The translations under genes and the position numbers were made by a program. A DNA stretch of 64,000 nt from Lactococcus fujiensis JCM 16395 (GTDB lineage Bacteria > Bacillota > Bacilli > Lactobacillales > Streptococcaceae), in NCBI RefSeq assembly GCF_002441655.1, contig NZ_JXJU01000009.1, positions 40,841 through 104,840 of the forward strand. The letters are read 5' to 3'. Every line of letters begins with the position of its first letter. Position 1 is the first letter of the stretch. Shown here in pieces: positions 37,367 to 46,396 of this stretch. The notes beneath the pieces are model-generated. The model had not been told where the DNA came from. It saw nothing but the letters and a program-made list of their open reading frames with translations, and made no database searches.

Positions 37367-38432
37367 CTTCTATTAAGAATTCTCTCATTTCTTTGAAAGG
37401 AATTTGAAAAATTTCTGCTTGTCCCAATTTGGGAACAAGAACAATTTTTATTGTATCACCTCGACCTTTTTTATCATGCAGTAAGGATTGGTAGAGTTCA
37501 TCTTCAATCCAAGGGGCATAAGAAGTTGGCAGACCATATTTTTCTGCCATCTGTTTGATCGCATTTGAAATACCAATTTCCATAAGTCCCTTTTTTTCAG
37601 CGGCTTGAGCAATCTGAATCATTCCAATTGCAACTGCTTCGCCATGCATCACTTTACCATAACCGGCCGTCGCTTCAATGGCATGACCAATGGTGTGTCC
37701 AAAATTCAAATAAAGCCGCACACCATTATCAAGTTCATCCGCCACAACAACTTTCCTTTTGACATTGCAAGAATGATAAATGATTTCCTCCGCATGATTA
37801 TTTAGTAAATCGGTACTGTCTTTTGCCTGTTCCAAAACATTCCACAACTCCAAGTCAGCAATGGCCGCGCATTTGATGACTTCGCCGAGACCTTCATTAA
37901 ATTCTCGTTGTCCAAGCGTCCTTAGCACATTAGGGTCAATCAAAACACCATCGGGTTGTGTAAAGGTTCCAATCATGTTTTTTGCGATTTTTGAATTAAT
38001 GGCCGTTTTTCCACCAATTGAACTGTCCACTTGCGCTGTTAAGCTCGTTGGAATTTGTAAAAAATGAATGCCACGCATATAAGTAGAGGCCACAAATGCA
38101 GCTAAATCTCCAACCACACCACCACCGAGTGCAATAATCCCATCAGATCGAGTTAGTTGAGCCTCAGCACAAGCATGCCAAGCCTTTTCCGCTGTTTCCA
38201 GATTTTTTTGAGCTTCACCAGCCTTGAAAATAAATATTTCAGTTTCAAAACCGACGTGGTTTAAAGACTCAATTACAGATTGAGCATAAATTGGAGCCAC
38301 ATGGTCATCAGAAATAATCAAGATTTTTTGTTCACGCCAAAGTGAGCTAACCCATGTTCCAACTTCATTGATTGCGCCCTGTTCAATCACTAAATCATAG
38401 GGATGATTAGGTAAATCAACACTAATATTCAT
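37359..38432 (-). CDS. aroB: 3-dehydroquinate synthase
   Basis: Second step of the shikimate pathway: closes DAHP to 3-dehydroquinate with NAD and a metal. Its 357 residues have the [19 protein letters not shown] block (near 103-121), [14 protein letters not shown] and [12 protein letters not shown] with the metal-binding histidines. It starts three bases after the aroE stop and overlaps the DUF1697 gene. No aroD or DAHP synthase is found in the window. Confidence 0.97.
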   Translation of the reverse strand: MNISVDLPNHPYDLVIEQGAINEVGTWVSSLWREQKILIISDDHVAPIYAQSVIESLNHVGFETEIFIFKAGEAQKNLETAEKAWHACAEAQLTRSDGIIALGGGVVGDLAAFVASTYMRGIHFLQIPTSLTAQVDSSIGGKTAINSKIAKNMIGTFTQPDGVLIDPNVLRTLGQREFNEGLGEVIKCAAIADLELWNVLEQAKDSTDLLNNHAEEIIYHSCNVKRKVVVADELDNGVRLYLNFGHTIGHAIEATAGYGKVMHGEAVAIGMIQIAQAAEKKGLMEIGISNAIKQMAEKYGLPTSYAPWIEDELYQSLLHDKKGRGDTIKIVLVPKLGQAEIFQIPFKEMREFLIEDE

Positions 38433-38435
38433 TAT

Positions 38436-39347
38436 TTACTTCCTTATATTCTCATTTAATTTTAATTTTTCTACTAAGGCTGCTTGAATTTCATCTACTG
38501 GCATTTCTTTTCCAGTCCATATTTTAAAACTTTCAGCTGCTTGATACACTAACATTCCGATACCATTTTGGGACAATGCGCCTTGGTTTTCAGACCATTC
38601 CAAGAATGGTGTTTTAAGAATCTTATAAATCACGTCAACTACGACTATACCTTTGGATAAACAAATTAAAGATGGGAGAGGCATGCTTTCCCCGTCCATT
38701 CCAATCGAAGTTGCATTAACGAGCAGACTTGATTGAGTTATTTTCTCTTGTAATACATGAAAATTATAATCTTTTTGGTTTGCATCTGTTTTGGCTAACT
38801 CAAATAAGTTGATCTTGCTATTTGTCAGCACTGACAGTTCATTTAATTTCTTTTTCAATGGTTCGTAGGAATTCGAACGACGTGCAAAGACATTAACTTT
38901 TTTTGCCCCGTTCAGGACGGCTTGTACAATAATTGCCATTGCTGCACCTCCGCCACCTAAAATTGTTATTTCTTGACCACAAACATGGTAAGGTATTTTC
39001 TCAAGAGAATTGAAAAAACCGATTCCATCTGTGTTATGACCAATCAATTTGCCATTCATTAGAGCGACCGTATTAATCGCCCCGATGATCTGAGCAGATT
39101 CCGTTAATTCATCCATGGCAAGCATGGCTTTCTGTTTGTACGGCATGGAAATATTCAAACCAAACATGTTAAGTTTTTTCACATTTGTTAGAATATCTTC
39201 TAAATCTTCTGAAGAAATATCCCATGCCAAATAAACACCGTCTAAACCGGTCATTTCGAAAGCCAAATTATGAATAAATGGTGATAAACTATGATTAATT
39301 GGTCGAGCCACAACAGCAGCCATCCTAGTGAAGCCTGAAATTTCCAT
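38436..39347 (-). CDS. aroE: Shikimate dehydrogenase
   Basis: Reduces 3-dehydroshikimate with NADPH. I place the start at the ATG at 39347, with a GAGG site nine bases upstream; a TTG 15 bases before it opens the longest frame. This gives 303 residues. Hallmarks are PINHSLSPFIHN (substrate loop), the catalytic Lys in SMPYKQKAM, NTDGIGF and the cofactor-binding GGGGAAMAI. It is the first gene of the aroE-aroB unit, downstream of a notable palindrome at the promoter. Confidence 0.95.
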   Translation of the reverse strand: MEISGFTRMAAVVARPINHSLSPFIHNLAFEMTGLDGVYLAWDISSEDLEDILTNVKKLNMFGLNISMPYKQKAMLAMDELTESAQIIGAINTVALMNGKLIGHNTDGIGFFNSLEKIPYHVCGQEITILGGGGAAMAIIVQAVLNGAKKVNVFARRSNSYEPLKKKLNELSVLTNSKINLFELAKTDANQKDYNFHVLQEKITQSSLLVNATSIGMDGESMPLPSLICLSKGIVVVDVIYKILKTPFLEWSENQGALSQNGIGMLVYQAAESFKIWTGKEMPVDEIQAALVEKLKLNENIRK

Positions 39348-39366
39348 TTGATTAATCCTCAAGTAT

Positions 39367-39402
39367 TAAAAAAAGTATTTACAATTTGTAAATACTATTA
39401 TA
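39367..39402 (-). promoter_or_regulatory. Palindrome and -10 box upstream of aroE
   Basis: Minus-strand TATAAT (39397-39402) directly touches a perfect repeat with 11-base arms, AGTATTTACAA / TTGTAAATACT (39374-39396), followed by seven T. It can be read as an operator at the transcription start or as a terminator hairpin of the dedA gene; both are possible. The -35 box is poor. Confidence 0.55.
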
Positions 39403-39440
39403 CACTATTCTAATATTTAAAGGCTTAAATAAAGCAAAGT

Positions 39441-40094
39441 TTATGCCTTTTTTCCTTCGAAGTATCTTTTGGCAACGCCAAGCAATGCTGGCAATAACGA
39501 AACCACAACGATGGCTATCATAACAAGTTCAAAGTTCTTTTTAATGAATGGGACTTGACCGAACAAATAACCTGCTCCAAGAGCAACAGTGACCCATGCA
39601 AATCCTCCGATAAAATTAAAAAAGAGGAACTTTTTGTGAGGCATTTTTCCTGCACCAGCTGTGAAAGGAACAATGGTTCTAATTATTGGCATAAAACGTC
39701 CCAAGAAAATTGCCCATGACCCCCATTTTTTGAAGAATTGATGCGCTTCATCCATATATTCTGGCTTCAAGAAACGGCTTAATTTAGGGTGTTCTGGCAA
39801 AACCGATCCAAATTTTCGACCGATTTCGAAGTTAACCACGTTGGCGATGAAGGCAATAAGTCCCATCGTAACAATCAAACCTACAAGAGAGAGTTTATTG
39901 GGATATAGAGCCACCATTGAACCAACGAAGAATAAAATGGAATCCCCTGGTAAAATCGGAAAAATAACCAATCCTGTTTCGATAAAGATAATTGCTCCAA
40001 GAAGGACGTAAACCCAGATGTGAGCTCCTGGCACATTCAAAAAGTGGGTAATCCAATCATTGAAGAAGCCAAAAACTGATAAATTTATAAACAT
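39441..40094 (-). CDS. DedA-family membrane protein (second copy)
   Basis: A 217-residue VTT/DedA-superfamily membrane protein. Hallmarks are the segment ETGLVIFPILPGDSILFFVG (about 39-58), FLGRFMPIIRTIVPFTAGAG with the conserved Arg (near 124), and FNFIGGFAWV. It is closer to the YqjA/YghB-type DedA group than the copy at 12173. It has its own promoter with a TGTGA-N6-TCACA palindrome at +1 and is followed by aroE. Confidence 0.92.
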   Translation of the reverse strand: MFINLSVFGFFNDWITHFLNVPGAHIWVYVLLGAIIFIETGLVIFPILPGDSILFFVGSMVALYPNKLSLVGLIVTMGLIAFIANVVNFEIGRKFGSVLPEHPKLSRFLKPEYMDEAHQFFKKWGSWAIFLGRFMPIIRTIVPFTAGAGKMPHKKFLFFNFIGGFAWVTVALGAGYLFGQVPFIKKNFELVMIAIVVVSLLPALLGVAKRYFEGKKA

Positions 40095-40124
40095 ATTTAA
40101 TTTCCTTGTTTTCTATATTAATAG

Positions 40125-40176
40125 ATGTGAGCTCGCTCACATAACTAATTTTACACTAAAGTGTTGACTTTGACAA
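40125..40176 (-). promoter_or_regulatory. Second dedA promoter with TGTGA-N6-TCACA palindrome
   Basis: Minus-strand TTGTCA (40171-40176), 17-base spacer, TAAAAT (40148-40153). Six bases later comes the perfect inverted repeat ATGTGAGC-GA-GCTCACAT (40125-40142), which covers the expected transcription start. TGTGA-N6-TCACA is the Crp/Fnr-family site format. Position suggests repression. The DNA-binding protein is unknown. Confidence 0.65.
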
Positions 40177-40274
40177 ACAAGATTCGGTAAATATGATAAA
40201 TTCACGCCAATTTCTCATATTATCATAAAATTTAACTTAAGCGCAACTGATGTTAGATGATATGACATGTATTG

Positions 40275-40303
40275 TTGGAAAAACAGTGAGTTTGTGATAT
40301 AAT
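40275..40303 (+). promoter_or_regulatory. glnPQ promoter
   Basis: TTGGAA (40275-40280), exact 17-base spacer, TATAAT (40298-40303), with an upstream G forming a partial extended -10. It lies 30 bases before the glnP start. Confidence 0.8.
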
Positions 40304-40333
40304 ATTCCAATCTAAAAAATTAAGGGGAAAAGA

Positions 40334-42478
40334 ATGAAAAAGTTTTTTCTATCTTTGGCTACTATTTTGGCCATACTTACTGGATTCTCAATAAGTGCTG
40401 GTTCTGCTCATGCCGCAACAACTGTAAAAATTGCGAGTGACAACTCCTACGCACCATTTGAATTCCAGAATTCAGATAAACAATGGGTCGGTATCGACGT
40501 TGACATCATGAAAGAAGTCGCCAAAATTAATGGCTGGAATCTTGAAATGAGCTATCCTGGTTTCGATGCATCATTGCAAAATTTACAGGGAGGACAAGTT
40601 GATGGCGTAATCGCGGGAATGTCAATCACTGATGCTCGTAAAAAAACATTCGATTTTTCTGAACCTTATTACACTTCTGCACTGACTATTGCAACTACGA
40701 AAGCAACAAAAATTACTGAATTTAGCCAACTAAAAGGTAAAGCAGTCGGTGCAAAAAATGGAACAGCCTCTCAAAGTTGGTTGCAAGCCAATCAAAGTAA
40801 ATACGGTTTCACAATTAAGACTTATTCTGACGGCACTCAAATGTACGCTGCATTAAATGCAGGAAACATTACCGGTGCCATGGATGATGCGCCTGTAATT
40901 GCATATGCAATCAAACAAGGACAGAATCTTGCCATTAATATGCCCTCAATTGCCATGAGTGGTGGATACGGTTTTGCTGTTATGAAAGGCCAAAACAAAA
41001 ATTTGATTGATGGTTTTAATAAGGCATTCAAGCAAATGAAGGCTGATGGAACCTACGACAAAATTTTAGCAAATTATATCGGTTCTTCAAAAAAAGCAAC
41101 GCCCAAAAAAGCAAGTTATACCATTGCTTCAGATAATAGCTTCGCTCCTTTTGAATTCCAAAATTCAAATAAAGAATACACTGGAATTGACGTAGACTTG
41201 CTCAATGCAATTGCTAAAAACCAAGGCTTTACTATCAAATGGAATTTTATTGGTTTCCAATCTGCAGTGGATGCCACACAAGCCGGTCACTCCGACGGTA
41301 TGATGTCAGGAATGACGATAACGGATGCCCGGAAGAAAGTATTTGACTACTCTGAACCTTATTTTTCTGCCAATTTGACCATTGGTGTTCCTAAATCAAA
41401 TGATTCGATTAAAGCGTGGAAAGACCTTAAAGGAAAGACCATTGGAGCTAAAAATGGAACTGCTTCATATGATTATTTGAACACCCATGCATCGGAATAT
41501 GGCTTTAAAGTCAAAGCCTTTACAGATGCCACTACAATGTATTCTTCCCTCGACAATGGCTCAATTCAAGCCGTCATGGATGACGAACCAGTCTTGAAGT
41601 ATGCCATCAAGCAAGGAAAACAATTCAAAACTCCTTTAAAAGCAATTGCTGATGGACAATACGGCTTTGCAGTTAAAAAAGGTGAAAATCCTGAACTTAT
41701 TCAGATGTTTAATGATGGGCTCGCAAATCTCCGTGCAACTGGAGAATACGAAAAAATCATGAATAAATACCTTTCAAGCGACTCAACAAAAGAAAAAACA
41801 ACCGCTGACGAAACTACGGTCTGGGGAATTGTTCAAAACAACTGGGAACAAATATTAAATGGGCTCTGGATTACCATCCAATTAGCACTTATTTCATTTG
41901 TTTTGGCTTTGATTGTTGGGATTGTCTTTGGACTCTTCTCTGTTTCACCAAGCAAAACACTTCGCGGTATTGCCCGTGTATACGTTGATATTAACCGTTC
42001 ACTTCCTCTGCTCGTTTTAACCATTTTCTTATTCTATGGAATTCCAAACTTGCTACAAATGATTACGGGACACCAATCGCCTCTGAATGAATTCACAGCA
42101 GGTGTCATTGCCCTAACCTTGAACGAATCATCATATATTGCTGAAATCGTCCGTGGTGGGGTTAGAGCCGTCCCTATTGGACAAATGGAAGCCTCTCGTT
42201 CACTTGGTATTCCTTATGTCAAGACAATGCGTAAAGTCATCTTGCCACAAGCAGTTAAAATTACCATTCCAAGTTTGATCAATCAATTTGTTATTACGAC
42301 AAAAGATACAACACTTGTTTCAGTTATTGGGCTTGTTGAATTACTCCAAACAGGTCAAATCATTGTTGCCCGTAATTTCCAAGCCTTCCGCGTTTATGGA
42401 ATTATCGGCCTTGTTTATATGATTATTCTCTTATTAATCATGTGGTTAGGTCGCTACGTTGAAAAGAAATTGAAATAA
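40334..42478 (+). CDS. glnP: Glutamine ABC transporter, two fused binding domains plus permease
   Basis: Membrane subunit of the GlnPQ importer for glutamine, glutamate and asparagine-type substrates. The 714 residues comprise a signal or anchor helix (1-27), a first substrate-binding domain (about 28-250), a second (about 256-485) and the permease with five or so helices (500-714, EAA loop ASRSLGIPYVKTMRKVILPQA). Both binding domains repeat the pattern IASDNSYAPFEFQN / IASDNSFAPFEFQN and GIDVD, showing an internal duplication. This double-domain form is known from Lactococcus and Streptococcus. It is followed by glnQ after 15 bases. Confidence 0.97.
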   Translation: MKKFFLSLATILAILTGFSISAGSAHAATTVKIASDNSYAPFEFQNSDKQWVGIDVDIMKEVAKINGWNLEMSYPGFDASLQNLQGGQVDGVIAGMSITDARKKTFDFSEPYYTSALTIATTKATKITEFSQLKGKAVGAKNGTASQSWLQANQSKYGFTIKTYSDGTQMYAALNAGNITGAMDDAPVIAYAIKQGQNLAINMPSIAMSGGYGFAVMKGQNKNLIDGFNKAFKQMKADGTYDKILANYIGSSKKATPKKASYTIASDNSFAPFEFQNSNKEYTGIDVDLLNAIAKNQGFTIKWNFIGFQSAVDATQAGHSDGMMSGMTITDARKKVFDYSEPYFSANLTIGVPKSNDSIKAWKDLKGKTIGAKNGTASYDYLNTHASEYGFKVKAFTDATTMYSSLDNGSIQAVMDDEPVLKYAIKQGKQFKTPLKAIADGQYGFAVKKGENPELIQMFNDGLANLRATGEYEKIMNKYLSSDSTKEKTTADETTVWGIVQNNWEQILNGLWITIQLALISFVLALIVGIVFGLFSVSPSKTLRGIARVYVDINRSLPLLVLTIFLFYGIPNLLQMITGHQSPLNEFTAGVIALTLNESSYIAEIVRGGVRAVPIGQMEASRSLGIPYVKTMRKVILPQAVKITIPSLINQFVITTKDTTLVSVIGLVELLQTGQIIVARNFQAFRVYGIIGLVYMIILLLIMWLGRYVEKKLK

Positions 42479-42493
42479 GGAGGAGGATACGAA

Positions 42494-43234
42494 ATGACAA
42501 AAACTCAAATTGAAGTCACAGATCTTCACAAATATTATGGCAAAAATGAAGTTTTAAAAGGAATTACTACAAAATTTAATAAAGGCGATGTTGTTTGTAT
42601 TATTGGACCTTCTGGTTCAGGAAAATCAACCTTCTTACGCACATTAAATGGACTAGAGTCTGCAACCTCTGGTGACGTCATTATTGACGGATATAATTTG
42701 ACAGACAAAGGTACAGATTTAAACCTGGTTCGTCAAAATGTTGGAATGGTCTTTCAGCACTTCAACCTTTTTCCAAACATGTCTGTCCTAGAAAATATCA
42801 CTTATGCTCCCGTTGAACTAAAAAAGTTGACAAAATCAGAAGCAAAGAAAAAAGCACTAGAACTATTAGAAACCGTTGGTCTGATGGATAAAAAAGATGC
42901 CATGCCAGCCATGTTATCTGGTGGACAAAAGCAACGTGTGGCTATTGCACGTGCATTAGCTATGGATCCTAATGTTATGTTGTTCGATGAACCAACATCA
43001 GCGCTTGACCCTGAAATGGTAGGAGACGTTCTTGCCGTAATGCAAGACTTAGCTGAAAAAGGGATGACCATGTTGATTGTAACACATGAAATGGGCTTTG
43101 CCCGAAAAGTTGCCAATCGCGTTATCTTTACTGATGGTGGCGTTATCCTAGAAGATGGTACACCAGAAGAATTGTTTGACACACCGCAGCACCCACGACT
43201 GAAAGACTTCCTGTCGAAGGTACTGAATGCCTAA
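42494..43234 (+). CDS. glnQ: Glutamine ABC transporter ATP-binding protein
   Basis: Cytoplasmic ATPase of GlnPQ. The 246 residues are typical: Walker [10 protein letters not shown] (near 38), Q-loop [12 protein letters not shown], signature LSGGQKQR, Walker [17 protein letters not shown] and the H-loop [17 protein letters not shown] precedes the ATG. A strong terminator follows the stop by a few bases, so glnPQ is a two-gene operon. Confidence 0.98.
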   Translation: MTKTQIEVTDLHKYYGKNEVLKGITTKFNKGDVVCIIGPSGSGKSTFLRTLNGLESATSGDVIIDGYNLTDKGTDLNLVRQNVGMVFQHFNLFPNMSVLENITYAPVELKKLTKSEAKKKALELLETVGLMDKKDAMPAMLSGGQKQRVAIARALAMDPNVMLFDEPTSALDPEMVGDVLAVMQDLAEKGMTMLIVTHEMGFARKVANRVIFTDGGVILEDGTPEELFDTPQHPRLKDFLSKVLNA

Positions 43235-43235
43235 T

Positions 43236-43266
43236 AAAAAAACTGTCGCAGGACAGTTTTTTTTTT
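43236..43266 (+). terminator. glnPQ terminator
   Basis: AAAAAACTGTC / GACAGTTTTTT stem around a GCAG tetraloop, with ten T after it. Confidence 0.93.
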
Positions 43267-43281
43267 GGCAATATTGAAATA

Positions 43282-43304
43282 AGAAACAGCTCTTTGAGCT
43301 GCTT
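43282..43304 (-). terminator. Probable terminator of the HicDH-type gene
   Basis: AGCAGCTC / GAGCTGTT stem with a three-base loop on the minus strand, partly followed by T. It lies directly after the stop codon at 43306. Confidence 0.65.
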
Positions 43305-43305
43305 T

Positions 43306-44220
43306 TTAACTAAACTGCTTAATCTTATCTTGAATTTCATTAGCAGATGCTTGCAGTTTCACCATTTCATCAGCGGAAAGTGGGAGTTTTACAACGGCTT
43401 CTACGCCGTCTTTCCCAATTATTGCAGGTGTTGAAATGTAAGATCCGAAGTCTGCATCATAATGTGAACAAATAGCTACATTTTTTGCATCTGAAAAGAC
43501 CAAATTCATCAACCCAACAGTTGCAGCTGCGATGGCCACATTAGTATAGCCTTTTGTATTAAAAACGGCAAAACCACCTTGTCGAGTTGCCTCTTCAATG
43601 TCATCCAAACTTATCCCTTTTTTCTCAGCGATTTCTACAAAGGGTTGCCCACCGATACGTACCGTTGACCATGCTGCAAATTGTGAATTACCATGTTCTC
43701 CCAAAGCATAACCTTCAATTGTACGTGGATCCAAATTTAAACAATCTGCGACTTGTCGTTTGAGACGAGCCGTATCCAAATACGTTCCCGTTCCCAAAAT
43801 ATGCGCTTTGGGTAAATTCAAATATTTCGAATACATGTCAACGATAACATCATTAGGATTAGTTGTAGCAATCAGAATTCCATTAAATCCACATTCATTC
43901 AACTTCTCAGACACTGATTTAACTTCTGGTGCATTAGCTCGTAATTCTGTGAAGCGGTCTCCTCCCGGCTTAATTAAGTCAATATGCCCCAAAGTTGACA
44001 AAACAATGTCTGCATCCTTCAAATCAGCATAAGTTCCTGCATATATCTTAACATGATAAGGCTGCAAAGCCAAGGAATCCCACAAGTCATAAACTTCTGC
44101 CTTTGCGACTTCGGACTTTTTATCAATCAGAACAAGCTCATCTGCAAATCCACCTTGTACAATATCAAGAGCAACAGTTGCACCAACATGGCCTAAGCCA
44201 ATAATACCTACTTTTCGCAT
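43306..44220 (-). CDS. hicD: L-2-hydroxyisocaproate dehydrogenase-type enzyme (LDH/MDH superfamily)
   Basis: An NAD-dependent 2-hydroxyacid dehydrogenase with L-stereospecificity. I use ATG 44220 after GGGGAAA; a TTG 15 bases upstream opens the longest frame. It has 304 residues. The NAD motif is GLGHVGATVA; the substrate loop reads IKPGGDRFTEL instead of the LDH pattern QKPGETR. The segments GTGTYLDTARLKRQV and GEHGNSQFAAWSTVR match HicDH of lactobacilli more than lactate dehydrogenase. It probably reduces 2-oxo acids from branched-chain or aromatic amino acids. It is monocistronic. Confidence 0.85.
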   Translation of the reverse strand: MRKVGIIGLGHVGATVALDIVQGGFADELVLIDKKSEVAKAEVYDLWDSLALQPYHVKIYAGTYADLKDADIVLSTLGHIDLIKPGGDRFTELRANAPEVKSVSEKLNECGFNGILIATTNPNDVIVDMYSKYLNLPKAHILGTGTYLDTARLKRQVADCLNLDPRTIEGYALGEHGNSQFAAWSTVRIGGQPFVEIAEKKGISLDDIEEATRQGGFAVFNTKGYTNVAIAAATVGLMNLVFSDAKNVAICSHYDADFGSYISTPAIIGKDGVEAVVKLPLSADEMVKLQASANEIQDKIKQFS

Positions 44221-44276
44221 ATCAAATTTCCCCAATCTTGATTATTATCATTGAAATAATGGCTCTATTTTAGCAC

Positions 44277-44302
44277 AAAAAAAGCCAGATTGCTGGCTTT
44301 TA
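44277..44302 (-). terminator. Terminator of the surface protein gene
   Basis: AAAAGCCAG / CTGGCTTTT stem with an ATTG loop, T-run on the minus strand. Also able to work on the plus strand. Confidence 0.85.
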
Positions 44303-44340
44303 AATATAATATTTTTTATTTTATGTTCAATTCAAACGTT

Positions 44341-46224
44341 TTATTTCTTTAAACTCAACATCCATCGTTTCAAAATAAAAAGCAGACTTGCACTTGATGC
44401 TACACCAATACCTAAACCTCCGATTCCAGCAAGCCTTACTTTTGCTGCGTGGTATTCGTCAACAATCGTTTTTGCAGTTTGGGTAATCTCATTTTCATTC
44501 TTATCAGTTGATTGATCTTTTGTTTTTTGAGGAGGCAGCGTCACACTTTTTTGTCCCTCCTTACTGGAAGCTACTAGATGAACAAAAGGCATATTATTCT
44601 GCTCGTCAAATGAATTCCCTGTTGACGCGAGTAAAGTTTTTTGAGTTTTCACAGTTTGATCAACTTGTTGATCCTCAACATTTTCCTTTTCCGTTAAGCT
44701 AACTCCACCTGTTTCAACAACTGACTCATTAGATTCTTCTTGACTATTTTCAATTGAATTGTTGGTATCTTGATTCCCATCAGAAGGTGTGCTTAGCCCG
44801 CCATCATTGCCGACAGAAGGAACTTCTTCCAATCTTGGCTTCAAATAAATAACAAAATTAGCATTCTCATCACTTGTGAAATCAGGATTCGCTACTAAAG
44901 CATCTGAAATATTATTGTAACTTTCACCATTAGGTGCCACCACATTATTAATTTCGTAATCTTGAGTCAATTGAGGCTCAGTGATGGATTCCCCAGGTAG
45001 TCCGCTGATTCTAATTGGATCAGGTAATTTATCCGTTAGGCTTGAGTCTGTCCAAGCATAATTGAAATTTACATTCACCTTAGGTATCGGCTTGTAATAA
45101 ACTGTCACATTTTGATTCCTGTCAGCGGTCACACGATAAGTGTCTGCATGTTCAAATTGATAGCCGTTTATTGTTGGAGCGACAAATGAATAGCCTGTCT
45201 GACTCATTCTTAATCTTCCACTACTTAGAAAAGTAAGCTGATCGCCTTCATAAGCATTGATTGTCGAACTTTGGCTGATACTTTCATTTGTATCAAGATT
45301 AACATAATTCACATTCACGGACTGGTACGAACGAGCAACTTCTACAAAAGAATTCAGTTTAAGCAAACCATAATTCGCCCCCGTACCGCCTACAATTCCA
45401 ATATGCATACGCAATGGAATTGTGATGTTTTCAGTAATCGTTACACTTTGTGCTGTAGGTGACGAAATAGTGAAAGTAATGGTTCCTGAAATTTTTTGAA
45501 GCTGTTCATCCAGAGTGGAGGGCTGCCACTTCATTGCCATAGTATTCGTGACTTGATTATTCTCATCTCCAGTATCTGGCGCTGAGGCTGTTACGTAATT
45601 GGATGTTTGAACCACACCTTGACCATTTGTTTGTCGAACAGCAATCAGGTTTGAAGGACTTCCAAATGCTCCTGAACCCAACGGGTCAGTAGCTGAATTT
45701 CGATACAAATCTCGACCAACAAACAATGAGTCAGATAAGCCGCCTATCCCTAATTTCTCACCAGAAGCATTAGTTTGGTTTTCGGAAATCGTTGAAAGAG
45801 CTTCCGGTGAAAAAACAAAACCAAGCGTGTCCCCAGCAGCAAAAGGATTATTTCCAGAAATTGCTTTAAATGAGAAATTCCCTGCCAATTCAAAACTTTT
45901 TGTCATATCCACTTCTTGATTTAAAAAAGCATAACCGACAGATGATGTTCTATTATTTACCAATATTGAAGAATAAGTATCCGTTGATGTAGACTCAGTA
46001 CTCCCCAAATTTATCCAATTTGCAGCATTGTTCCAGTCAGTAAACTGGTCTCTAACACTTACTGCCTTCCCAGTTTCTAACTGAATTGGAATCGTCGAAG
46101 TTGAGGTATCTGCATTTATATTTAATGTGAAACTGTCAAAAAAGAGTGCAAATAGTACAAGAATAATTGATAGTCGTCTAATATTTAGTTTACTTTTTAA
46201 CTGATGAATATCACTTATTCTCAT
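44341..46224 (-). CDS. Surface protein, L-type lectin-like domain and MucBP-like repeats
   Basis: A 627-residue exported protein. Residues 1-38 are a signal peptide of the long Gram-positive type (LSIILVLFALFF). Residues about 55-290 resemble a bacterial L-type lectin: AFLNQEVDMTKSF, GDTLGFVFSP, GGTGANYGLL. Then follow a MucBP-like repeat (VNVNYVNLDTNESI... NVTVYYKP, about 300-385) and a second related unit. A Ser/Asn/Gln/Glu-rich stretch comes next, and a C-terminal helix (about 598-617) with a KRWMLSLKK tail. LASTG occurs at residue 532, far before the helix, so normal sortase anchoring looks unlikely. Probably binds glycans or mucin; that is inference. Confidence 0.8.
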   Translation of the reverse strand: MRISDIHQLKSKLNIRRLSIILVLFALFFDSFTLNINADTSTSTIPIQLETGKAVSVRDQFTDWNNAANWINLGSTESTSTDTYSSILVNNRTSSVGYAFLNQEVDMTKSFELAGNFSFKAISGNNPFAAGDTLGFVFSPEALSTISENQTNASGEKLGIGGLSDSLFVGRDLYRNSATDPLGSGAFGSPSNLIAVRQTNGQGVVQTSNYVTASAPDTGDENNQVTNTMAMKWQPSTLDEQLQKISGTITFTISSPTAQSVTITENITIPLRMHIGIVGGTGANYGLLKLNSFVEVARSYQSVNVNYVNLDTNESISQSSTINAYEGDQLTFLSSGRLRMSQTGYSFVAPTINGYQFEHADTYRVTADRNQNVTVYYKPIPKVNVNFNYAWTDSSLTDKLPDPIRISGLPGESITEPQLTQDYEINNVVAPNGESYNNISDALVANPDFTSDENANFVIYLKPRLEEVPSVGNDGGLSTPSDGNQDTNNSIENSQEESNESVVETGGVSLTEKENVEDQQVDQTVKTQKTLLASTGNSFDEQNNMPFVHLVASSKEGQKSVTLPPQKTKDQSTDKNENEITQTAKTIVDEYHAAKVRLAGIGGLGIGVASSASLLFILKRWMLSLKK

Positions 46225-46261
46225 AAAACTGCCTTTCTATCCATATTATCGTAATACAATA

Positions 46262-46290
46262 ATTATATCATTATTTCTTTAGTGTTACAA
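46262..46290 (-). promoter_or_regulatory. Promoter of the surface protein gene
   Basis: Minus-strand TTGTAA (46285-46290), 17-base spacer, TATAAT (46262-46267), about 38 bases before the start. Confidence 0.8.
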
Positions 46291-46396
46291 TTAATAAATT
46301 TTTTAATTTAAAAGTAACATTTTATTCTTGTTAATGAATGCTTCTTCGATCCATGATGGTGTAAATCTTACAAAAAATTAATACGGATTTGCCAAA

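Noticed and set aside
40334..42478. glnP as a novel fusion
   Set aside because: Two binding domains fused to the permease are a known feature of GlnP in lactococci and streptococci.
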